From NCBI GenBank assembly GCA_036867785.1, contig CP145411.1, positions 1,736,001 to 1,800,000 on the forward strand: 64,000 bases of DNA, written 5' to 3'. This stretch comes from Plasmodiophora brassicae. Its lineage: Eukaryota; Endomyxa: Phytomyxea; Phytomyxea; Plasmodiophorida. Under the pieces are notes generated by a model. It saw nothing but the letters and a program-made list of their open reading frames with translations. It had not been told where the DNA came from and did not search any database. Positions 10,779-19,904 of the stretch are shown one piece after another. Positions within the stretch are counted from its first letter, which is position 1. Each line of letters opens with the position of its first letter. A program made the position numbers and the translations under genes.

Positions 10779-12930
10779 ATGGGGCGGTGGGTGACGGTGG
10801 CGGTTGTCGTCGCCGTCGCTGCGGCGATGGCGTCGGCGCAGTCGGACACGCGGTCGCTGGAGCGCGCGCAGAGGGTCCTCCAGCGTTCGATGGCGAAACT
10901 CGATGCAGGCGACTTGAGCGGCGCCCTCGCCGGTTTCCGCCAGATGATGCGCGAGTACCCGGATGTTATCGAAGCGTATATGAACGCGGGGGCGGCGTAC
11001 GAGGCGATGGGCGATCGCGCTGCGGCACGAGCGACGATTTTGAAAGGCGCGCGGCGACTGCCTCATATCTCGGTATATCGTCGGCGGTACTCGCTTGGGC
11101 ACCTGCACTCGCTGCTGTGCCGAACACTGATTAACGATTGTTTGGCGCGTCGGGAGGCGAACCCCCAGAATGACGTTCGAGAGGACACCATTGTGAAACG
11201 TTCCGCGTTGGCCGCATGGGGCCTTAAACGTCCCGACGTTGACAAGACGATGGCTAAACTGGATGCTGATTGTTGCGAAGACTCAGCGACAATGAAGGAG
11301 GTCTGCACAGCGGCGACACGACTGGACGAACGCGATCATCGTGTGTTCGGGGACCTGGGGCGGATGCGTTATCTGCTGGGTGACATTGAAGGAGCGGCGG
11401 CTGCGTACGAGGACGCCATCCGAGTGCTCCAGGAGTTCGACGACGGCAGTGAATCGGATGCGGAACTTGGGCGGTATAAGAGAATCCTGAACCAGCTTTA
11501 CAACGTCATCTATAAGCGCAACGTCTTCAGCCCGTTTGATGCGCCCACTGCTGTTCAGGCTCTGCGGAATGCCATCATGCACGTCCCCAGCATTGAGAAC
11601 AAGCAGAACCTTGGTGCCCTTCTTCGATGCCATCGCCCGATCGACGAAGGCGATGCCCGCCATCTGTACATTGATGCCATGCATCAACGATGTGACGAAA
11701 TCAGCCAAATGGGCACGCGCCGGCGGCTTGTTTTTGAGTGGGAGGACATTGGCGCGGATGTCAACATTACCGCTCAAGGCGGTATATTTGCACGCATGGC
11801 TACTCTGCAGGTTCGCAAGCGCTGACCATTCGTGTATGCGAATAGGACAAACGTATCGTCTGGAAGTACCGGGGCGTACCGTTGTAAACGATGACGATGG
11901 CGATTACGTTCCCCTGTCGTTCGGTGACATTCTCCCCGTTGAGTTTGCTGAGCGCGAATTTTTCGTGGCACGCGTTCCGAAGGCTACAATGGAAGGTGCA
12001 ACCGGCGTCATCTACACAGATTCCAAGGTGTTCTACGCTGGCCATTCCTGGATGCCACTCGACTACACCGGTGGGACGACGTCCGATGTCGTATTGGACG
12101 TTCCACATGCGACAGCGACTATTGACCCATCGAACAAGGACAACTGGTACCACTGGATCGTCGAAGGCCTTGGGGCGATCGCCCTGACGCGCCGCTTCGC
12201 TGCCGATCTGCCCATCATGCTGCCCGATTCGCAATGGGCTCGCGAAGCCGTCGCTCTGTTCGGTATTCCCGGAGACAAAGTCATGTGGTATAACCACGAA
12301 GGCCCTCGCCAATACCGGTTCGAGGAACTCGTCAGGGTTGACTGGCGAGAAGCGAAGGGCGCGCCCATTTCCGACGGCCCATCCATGCAGAACATGCACC
12401 ATCCGGGGAGACTCGGTGTCCTGATGGCGCGCGAAGCTGTGCGAAAGGCTGTCGACGCATCGCCCGGTGACGGCCCCAAGCCCGAGATCATCTATGTCGC
12501 TCGTGGTAACCATGAATTTGCCCGCAGCGTTGAGCACGAAGACGACCTGGTGGAGTTGATTGCCGACCTCGTTGGCGACGACAAGTTCCACGTGTTTCGG
12601 GCGGCACCGTCGACGACGCTCATGGACCAGGCGCGCCTGTTCAGTCGAGCACAGGTCATCATCGGGCCACACGGTGCCGGCCTGTCCAACATGATGTTCG
12701 CTCCCATGGGGGTCACCATCGTCTACTTCCCGATCCGCCCCGCTGTTGACAACTGCTTTGCGAACCTCGCCGCTGCGATCGGTGCCAAGCTCCACCCGGT
12801 CGATTCGTTCAACGCGTACTACAACGGGCCGTACATAGCCGACGACGTGCACATCGACCTTGTCCTTGGCGCTCTCAACAAGGTACTCAAATCGCGGACG
12901 CCTGCACGGAAGAACCACGACGAACTATGA
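10779..12930 (+). CDS. GT61-family glycosyltransferase with N-terminal TPRs, secretory pathway
   Basis: Exons 10779-11781 and 11846-12930 (intron 64 nt with a CTGAC branch-point-like site) give 695 residues. Residues 1-21 are a signal peptide. Residues about 25-250 hold tetratricopeptide-like helices (AYMNAGAAYEAMGDRAAARA; RMRYLLGDIEGAAAAYEDAI). Residues about 335-690 match the DUF563/GT61 catalytic domain (EOGT, POMGNT2 and plant xylosyltransferase family): WYHWIVEG, YVARGNHEFARSVEHEDDL, FSRAQVIIGPHGAGLSNMMF. It probably transfers a sugar to protein or polysaccharide in the ER/Golgi; donor and acceptor cannot be read from the sequence. Fusion with TPRs resembles fungal and algal members. Confidence 0.87.
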
Positions 12931-12964
12931 CGCTGCATACAGTGAGCGGTTTACATGTCCCGGA

Positions 12965-14071
12965 TCAATGGCTAGGTACGGTGTAGAACTGGATGGATGC
13001 GTCGTCGGAGACGGTGACGAGCTGGTTGGTGCCCGCCGGGCCAAACGCGATACCGGTGACGAGATCGCTGTGCGCCTGGTCGAAGCAGTGCAGCGGCTCT
13101 TGCGTGCGGAGCTCCCAGATCTTGACGCTGCGATCGCACGAGCACGACGCGAACCGTTCGACGCCGCCAGCGGAAACGGGTCCGCGAGGGAATGCCACGC
13201 CCGTCACCCAGCTGTTGTGCCCGGCGAGCGACGCCACCTGCTGCCCACCTCGCACGTCATAAATCCCGATCGTCTGGTCCTCGCTTCCTGTCAGCAGCGT
13301 CTGCCCGTCCGCTCCTGCGAACTGAATGCACCTGGGAGCCCGCCGGCGCTTAGCACCACGATCTACCAGACGATACGAATCTGCGTTACCGAATGCCTTT
13401 CGAATGCCCTGTCATCTTCTGGACGAGCTGGCCGGTTCCAGGGTCCATTATGCCAACTGGAAGGTTGCGTTAGGGCACGGCAGACGCGATACAAATGCAC
13501 GAAGACGTACGTTCGCCTTTGTTACCGCCGGCGGCAAGGCGATCGCCGGACTCGTTGAACGCGACGCTGAGCGCGAACGCGGTCGACAGCTTCATGGACG
13601 ATTCGACGGGTTCGCCGGATCGTGCCGTGAACATGCTGATCGCGCCATCCGTGGCGCCGGTCGCAACAACTTTGTTCGACATGGCCACCGTCCAGTTCTT
13701 CGTCGGCCCCAGCGTGATCTTTCGCAGCTGCGCCTGCTGCTCCAAGTCGTAGACTGTTATGCTGCCATCCATCGAGCTACGACAGGCAAACTCAGCCCAC
13801 ATGGCAATCTCCAGTACATACCACACTACCTAGAAGCCCCCAGGACCCCATCTGGCGATACGGCCACAGAGCAGACCGCGAGCGAATGCCCCGCAAAAGT
13901 TCTGATCGGCGCGGCGGCACCCGCGGTCGACTCCCTGGAGATCTCCCCGGCATTCCACAGCAGGACGGTCTCGTCGAGCGACCCGGTCAGCAGGCCGAAC
14001 TTGCTCCAGGCGACACCCCAGATCGAGTCGCTGTGCGCGTTCGGCACGCGCGCGCCCGTCAGGAACGACAT
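12965..14071 (-). CDS. SKI8: WDR61/SKI8 WD40 protein
   Basis: Exons 14071-13830, 13776-13511, 13456-13390 and 13331-12965 give 313 residues (human WDR61 305). Each of the seven WD blades can be followed along the human protein: HSDSIWGVAW, TGSLDETVLLWN, DGSITVYDL, GPTKNWTVAM, AGHNSWVTGVAF, SCDRSVKIWEL, VSDDASIQFY. The protein joins the Ski complex that feeds mRNA to the cytosolic exosome, and in animals and yeast also the Paf1 transcription complex. Convergent with the GT61 gene; 34 bp separate the stops. Confidence 0.93.
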
Positions 14072-14239
14072 GATGGCAAACGTTCCCCTCTGTAACGCGG
14101 GGCGCCGTTGCTCCCTCGCGGACTGCGAGACTGCGTTCCCTGTTTACAACAACAGAGGATTGGTATTCGAAATGTCTCGTTTCATTGCACGCTCTGGGAC
14201 GCGCTCAGTTGACGCTGAACCCGACCGTGCTCCACGTGT
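14072..14239. other. SKI8 upstream region and distal flank of the transposon
   Basis: Presumed SKI8 promoter. No terminal inverted repeat of the adjacent transposon could be identified here by eye. Confidence 0.35.
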
Positions 14240-15870
14240 TAGTAATTTATCCGGCAGTGACCTCGTTCCATGCCGTGAGAGCCCACTCGCGAACGAGTGG
14301 ACGCGTGGCCTTTGGGACTACGTTCGGGCATCGTTGCATTTCGGAATGCAACCAGCTTTCCCACAGGCATCGGACTCGATCCTTGAAAGGCTTGTTAACA
14401 CCAACGTCCAGGACTTGAACGCGACCGGTGCAGCGAGGCTCGACAATGTCAACCTCAACGCCGTGTTGGGCCAGAGCGTCAATTACCGGCTGGCACTTGT
14501 GAGCCGACATATCGTCCAGCAGAAGGAGTGAGGAGGCATGAGGGCTTACGTCGACATGATCATCCGTCCTTGGGCGGGTGGAAGACGAACGCGACCGGTG
14601 TGGATGGGTGGAAGACGGATGACCTCACTCCTTCTGCTGGACGATATGTCGGCTCACAAATGCCCGCCGGTAATTGACGCTCTGGCCCAACACGGCGTTG
14701 AGGTTGACATTGTCGAGCCTCGCTACACGGGTCGCGTTCGTCTTCCACCCACCCAAGGACGGGTGATCATGTCGACGTAAGCCCTCATGCCTCTTTCATC
14801 GTTCCAGCTCCTTTGCTGGACGATACAGCGATGGCCATCATTCTTCTGGGCGTCGAGCTGTCGGAGCTCCTTATCGATCCGCCCTCCCGGGATGCCTGCC
14901 ATGCAGAATGAGATCGAAGAAACCGACGGCAATTCATATGGGTACCTCTGAAGATGATGAGCATGCCGAGCTTGTCCCCAGCCATCGACACGGTTAGGCA
15001 CACGGTCGCACTGCTGCTCGAACCGGTGGTCCTGCATCGAACGGTGCGAACTCCCTCCCGAGCAAGAGTTGATGACTTTGGCTGGTCAAAGGGCAATGAA
15101 GTCTCGTCCATGTTCAGCAGCAGATGCGGATCGACGATTTCCAGGTCTCGGATAGAGTTGTTCACCGACGAAAGGTAGCCCTGCACAACATCCTCGTCGT
15201 AACGAGTGTTCTGTGCGACCCGAGTGTACCGTCTCTTGACCAGCTTGGCGTTCCGATGCAGAGAACGTCTGATTTTCTGCTCGGACGCCTGCTCATTCAT
15301 CATGGAGGCGGCATACTGAGGACACTGTCTGCAGTCCACATGAGTAAGTAAGAAGTGTTTAACTGACCTTAACGGTTAACTTACGATGTGACAAACCGGT
15401 GGACTGCTTTCACGTTAATGTTGAGATCACAGCTGTCAAGATATTTGACGTGTTCCTAAACTGCGTCTGTCACGTCTTGCGGCAATGTCGACGCTCTGCC
15501 ATGCGACCTTGTCCTCCGCCTAGACGTCCGCGTGCTGAACGGTTTGAACTGAATGATCGCTTCAGCATCGCTGCTCTCGCTAGACGTTTGATTCGTCGGC
15601 CCCATGAGGTTACGCCGCCAGTCACGAATTTGGCAGGGTTCGATTTGAAACTCGCGAGCAGCGGCTTTGACGTTGCCCCGAGCTGTGGCCGAACGAACAA
15701 TGGTCCGCTTCTGCTTGACGGTGTATAGGCAGCGGCGCCTGGCGACACCCTCGTACGTGGTCCTTTCCCATTGCGCTGCAATCAAAGATGCGCGCCTTCG
15801 CCGCGGACCGCGCCCGCCGTCCAGTTCAACAGTGCTGGGGTGGCCCTCCCTCATGGCGGTCACCCAACGC
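14240..15870 (-). mobile_element. Degenerate pogo-like (Tc1/mariner superfamily) DNA transposon
   Basis: Minus-strand fragments are in order. A homeodomain-like HTH (KAAAREFQIEPCQIRDWRRN, near 15600) is followed by the first catalytic aspartate block LLNMDETSLPFDQPKSS (near 15080), then the second LLLLDDMSAHKC (near 14515) and the third VLDVGVNKPFKD (near 14400). These are DDE_1/pogo (Tigger/Jerky-like) transposase signatures. The coding region is no longer continuous: a segment between the first and second aspartates is duplicated in inverted orientation, and frames change. I could not find terminal inverted repeats, so the ends are approximate. Host genes on both sides look intact. Confidence 0.75.
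14437..14794. repeat. Inverted duplication inside the transposon
   Basis: Bases 14437-14601 reappear reversed, in two abutting blocks, at 14623-14724 (block A) and 14727-14794 (block B), with only a few mismatches. On the minus strand the order is B, A reversed, B reversed, A. That is, one copy of the B-A unit was inserted backwards in the middle, as expected from template switching. Both copies encode the second-aspartate motif, once on each strand. Confidence 0.8.
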
Positions 15871-16477
15871 AGCGTACCAAGGATAAAGCGCCAAGAACGA
15901 GACGAAGGCAGTTTCGAACTCCTCTCGCCAAAAGGAATCCAACGAACGAAACTCTGAAGTACAAATCTCAATATCTGCCAAACACACGGCAATGCATTGC
16001 CAAACCACCTACCTGTTTGCTGTACGGTAGGTTGATGGACACTACGGGTGTTCTTGACGGAAACCTGTTCGAAATTGTCGATGAGACCGACCTCGTGGCC
16101 AATACATTTTCCTGACCGCGTTGCCCTATGCGATCCAGTGTGCCTGATCTGTCGACGTGTCACTGGGCACTGGCCCGTAGAGCGGGTCAACCCTGACATC
16201 CAAGCGATGATCGCCAAGCACAGAAACCGTTTCGAATGTGGACTTAGTCAGAGCACGTCCTGTCGTATATGGTTTGGTTTTGTCACCGGAGCGAACGTCG
16301 AGTGCACCCGCCACCCGATACTTTCCGACAGTTCCTGCAGGCGACCTGGGCGACGATTCGCACTGAGGCAATTATGGTGGCACACACGCGTACTGTTCGC
16401 GCCAGGACGACATTAATTAGGAGTTGGTCCTACTTAAGCACGTCAGGCGTCTCGGAACGCGATCTACTGTGTATAGC
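15871..16477. other. Stretch without a recognisable gene
   Basis: About 600 bp between the transposon and the OHCU decarboxylase stop. Small open frames occur on both strands, but none resembles a known protein. It may include the missing transposon end and the 3' region of the decarboxylase gene. Confidence 0.4.
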
Positions 16478-16969
16478 TTACAGTTTGGGACGGTCGACAA
16501 GAGCCTTCAGACGAAGCGCGGTGATGGCAGTCTGCTCGAGCGCCGCAACCCTAACCTCTTCATCCGGGCTGTTCCGAACCCGTTGTCGAATGGCGGCCAG
16601 CATCTCCTCCGCGGTTTTGCCAGAAGCGCAAATCAGGAATATGAACCCGAATTTCCGCTCGTACTCTTCGTTCATTTGGCGCATCGCCAGGCGGACGCCG
16701 TCCGTCGCCGACAGCATCCCCGATTGCTCGCGTGATTCACGATCTGACCCTCGGTCGCCAATCTTCGGGTGCGTCGCGAACGTCGCCCGCCACTGGCCCG
16801 CGTCCAACCGCATGAACACGTCCCTCGCGGCCGCCAGCAACGCCTCGTCGTCACGCGCACTCCCCACCGCCGAGCGAACCTCCTGCACCCACGCCTTGTT
16901 CGGACAGCACCCCATCAGGTCCTGGTCCGACGCCCGCGCCACCGCCTCGCACAGCACACGACGACCCAT
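16478..16969 (-). CDS. uraD: OHCU decarboxylase of urate degradation
   Basis: Single exon, 163 residues, the usual size for the family. The enzyme decarboxylates 2-oxo-4-hydroxy-4-carboxy-5-ureidoimidazoline to S-allantoin, the last step after urate oxidase and HIU hydrolase. The catalytic ATHPKIGD block (His near residue 66) and NEEYERKFGFIFLICASGK are intact. The protein ends in PKL, a variant of the peroxisomal targeting signal 1, consistent with the peroxisomal location of this pathway in many eukaryotes. No other urate gene is in the window. Confidence 0.92.
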   Translation of the reverse strand: MGRRVLCEAVARASDQDLMGCCPNKAWVQEVRSAVGSARDDEALLAAARDVFMRLDAGQWRATFATHPKIGDRGSDRESREQSGMLSATDGVRLAMRQMNEEYERKFGFIFLICASGKTAEEMLAAIRQRVRNSPDEEVRVAALEQTAITALRLKALVDRPKL

Positions 16970-17283
16970 CGTGACGACCCCCTCACTGAATTGTTCAAAA
17001 TGACGACTGCCTCCTCAAACGTGTCACGGCGTGGATCAGTGTGACAGTGACCACGTTCGCCGGTGCACTCGCTCAGACGTCTTTTTGTTTTGAACACGGG
17101 GTGCTACTTTACGCGACGGCCACTGACCCAGAGCTGCATACGTGCAGTGAGCTGCATACGTGCAGTGAGCTGCATATATACGTGCAGTGAGCTGCATACG
17201 TGCAGTGAGCTGCATACGTGCAGTGAACAGTGATGGGATGGTCGTTGGAAGCGTTTTGGGTCATTTGGCAAATGGGGCGGTTG
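16970..17283. other. Gap between uraD and PGAM5, carrying a minisatellite
   Basis: Holds the uraD 5' region and the PGAM5 3' end. The only structured element is the 18-bp tandem repeat at 17131-17226. Confidence 0.5.
17131..17226. repeat. 18-bp minisatellite, about five copies
   Basis: Five units of GAGCTGCATACGTGCAGT in tandem; the third has a small TATA insertion. Each unit contains the near-palindrome CTGCA-TACG-TGCAG, so single strands could form successive small hairpins. Confidence 0.9.
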
Positions 17284-18152
17284 TTAAAAGGTGGCGTCGA
17301 CGGGTGGCAGGTGGCCAGAGTCGCCGACGGCGCGGACGGACACCTTGCCGTCGTCGAAGATGGTGATCCAGGTCAGCGAGCAGTTGTGGATGCCGAAACG
17401 CAGCCAGGCGTGGCCGTCGAGTTGCATGGCGCGCAGCGTCCAGAACCGGATGAGGTTGCCGTGGGCGACGACGACCTCGTACGTCTGCTGGGGCAGCTGC
17501 TCGCCGCCTGCTGACTGCGCCGGGTTGGGACGGTGGAATATCATGCGGTACCCTGCTTCTGCCCTTGCGCTTTCCAGGAACAGTTCGGACTCGGACGGTG
17601 AATACGTCAGTGGTGTCGGGATGGGTTCGCAAGGGCACCCTTCCCTCAGCATATCGCTAAATTCCATCGGCGGGCACTCTGGCAGACTGCGCGTCGCTCC
17701 TCAGTGTTGGAATCGGAGAGAACGGTTGCTTCTACTCACCAGTCCTTGATGATGTCTGCGGTTTCTTTGGCTCTGGTCATGGTGCTAACCCAGATACGAT
17801 CGAACTGGACGCCCAGGTTCGCAAGGCGCTTCCCAGTCAGCGCTGCTTGGCGCCGACCTACGTCTGTCAGGACCCGTTCGGCATCGTCGTCAACGTCCGG
17901 CGAATAAACATATTGTCCATGCCGGATAAGAAGAATATGGCGCTCGCGACGTTGGGTTATTGCCGTCTTGTTGCCTTGATCGTTAGGTGTCGACGGCGGG
18001 GACTTCAGTACCGGTTTCCTTCGATCCTGTCCCAATGTCAGCCGGATGCTGCCGTTCCGCCCTGCATATGCTACCCAGTTGAAATCCCAGCCTCCTGATG
18101 TCGCGCCCATCGCCGGTATTGCCCTGATCGCCACAAGACACACGCGCCGCAT
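17284..18152 (-). CDS. PGAM5: PGAM5-type mitochondrial histidine phosphatase
   Basis: Exons 18152-18075, 18026-17740 and 17686-17284 (introns 48 and 53 nt) give 255 residues. PGAM5 has a phosphoglycerate-mutase fold but acts as a Ser/Thr/His protein phosphatase anchored in mitochondrial membranes. Seen: a short hydrophobic amino end, the WDxNWDRR activation/multimerisation motif rebuilt exactly across the first intron, catalytic LIRHGQY, the SSMTRA-like STMTRAKETADII, LREGCPCEP, and second catalytic His in VAHGNLIRF. The first intron is a multiple of three with no stop, so unspliced RNA would also stay open. Confidence 0.92.
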
Positions 18153-18494
18153 GTTTGTTTCACCGGCAGACAGACTGGCTGCACAGAGAGTGAGAAGCAG
18201 CCCAGACGGTGACTGGGTGCTGTTCTGTTTTCACGCTAAGTGATTCTCTATTGAACCCCGGACCAGCAATTCGCCCGGATCGTAGGGCGTTAATCGTCTT
18301 CTTATCCCGTCTAAGTACTTACTCGCAGGAGTTGTCTGTAGGAAATCAGGAGCGCCTTGTCAGCTGTGCTGGAGATACTTTGTCATATCGGAGAGTCTGG
18401 CGAGGCACGCGCCGCCGTTGTTGGGTGGACCCAAGCGGTATCGCATAGACGGTTTGAGGCGTATCTCGTTTGGGTTAACTGTTCCTGTAAGACG
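18153..18494. promoter_or_regulatory. Divergent promoter region, PGAM5 / unknown gene
   Basis: 342 bp between head-to-head genes. No clear motif recognised. Confidence 0.35.
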
Positions 18495-19904
18495 ATGGAT
18501 CCGTCGGACCCTGCCAATGCTTCACCACCTGAGGCAGGTCGCTCACGGTTTCGAAGCCAACGCCAGTTCTTCTCGTTCATGCGGCACACGTTGCCCCGTC
18601 TGGGCCTCTTCGACATCAAGCCCCTCCCGCAAGACAAGGAATGGCGTGAAAGCAGCTGCTCGTCCAACATCTTCGCTCGTCGTTCCAAAGACATCGACAA
18701 GGCGCTTGCCCGATGTAACGATTGGCGAAGGATCTCCAACGTGCTGATCAACCGATCACTTGTGCTGTGCGAGGATGACGCAGAATGCAACCAGAGCCTA
18801 ATTCGTACGTGATAGGAGCTTGTTCGTTGAACAGTACTGACGCTCATGGTGCAGAGTTTGGATTCCTGGGCGTGTCCGAAATGTAACTCAGACGACGGCC
18901 GCGCGCGTGTTGAAGCGGCTCTAATCTGCCACATAGAATTTCCATCGACGTAGGAAAATTCGCCGTTGTGTCCCCGTGGAAGGCGTTCTCTCGTTCGAAC
19001 AGCGCTTGGTCCGCTGCAGACTGGAGCGGGGCAATGCATAGCCGCTCGATAGCGAAGGAGCTGTAAGTGTCAATGTCAGTGAACTCTGGGTGGCTAATCT
19101 GATCGGTCGTTGTCTGGAGAATGCAATCCACCCCAGACACCACGGCCCTGATGAATGGCGATGCTGCTAGCCGGTTTGTCGCTTCGTACAGCGTTTCGGT
19201 CGCGTTATGACGTGTACGATCAGGTTGATTGCGAAGACGAGCGCTCAGAAGGACTATAAGCGTTTGTACCAGGAGCTTGTCCTGTCAGAGTTCTTCAAGA
19301 CGCATTCCTTGGCGCTGGACCGGATTGCCGGGTGCACTTTCTCATGGCAGGACATCTGCACGAAGTTGAACCGAGATCCTACGAAGGCGGCCACGGGCAA
19401 AGCCGTCGAAGAATCGATCTTCGTATTTGAGCCGACGATCGACGACGCTCTTGCCGACATTCCTGACGGCGACCTGTCCAACTACCGTCTGGTGTACCGT
19501 CCAGATTCCTGGGTAGACTTCCTCCGGTTCTGCATATCGAAACGGCTTGAGCAAGCCAAAACGTTGGAGACGCTTCTTGACGACTGGAACTGTATGTCTC
19601 AACGGGTGCGATCATGGCCCTATTCTGATATCACAATCTGTTTCCAGTGAAGCACCCGACGCATGCCGGTGGCGGCAGAGGTTCGTCCCAAGTCACTGCG
19701 TTCCTGCAGCTGACGGCGCTGATCCAATTGGAGATCAACTTGCTCGACAAGTCGCTCGTCTTGCTGGATGGAAACGCGGATGCGGGTAGCGACGAAGACT
19801 CCAGCGCAGGTGGCATCCGGCGCCGATCGTCGATGATAACAATGTCTTGTTCGGCTCCACGCCTGGTAACGACCTCCAGATCAGTGCTCGTTGTACCTAC
19901 GTGA
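18495..19904 (+). CDS. Multi-exon protein of unknown function
   Basis: Six exons (18495-18804, 18855-18882, 18937-19062, 19120-19198, 19249-19591, 19648-19904) join in phase to 380 residues. The introns are GT-AG of 50-57 nt and one exon is only 28 nt. The product is soluble-looking, mostly helical in the second half (KDYKRLYQELVLSEFFKTHS; FLRFCISKRLEQAKTLETLL), with a serine-rich low-complexity tail. There is no signal peptide or membrane segment. The helical middle faintly recalls an RGS-type bundle, but I do not assign it. The 3' end may overlap the opposing gene by 24 nt. Confidence 0.6.

Noticed and set aside
14072-16477. Terminal inverted repeats of the transposon
   Set aside because: Several short complementary stretches were tried, but none was longer than expected by chance or flanked by TA duplications.
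17131-17226. Possible CRISPR-like or operator array
   Set aside because: 18-bp units without spacers; no associated genes.
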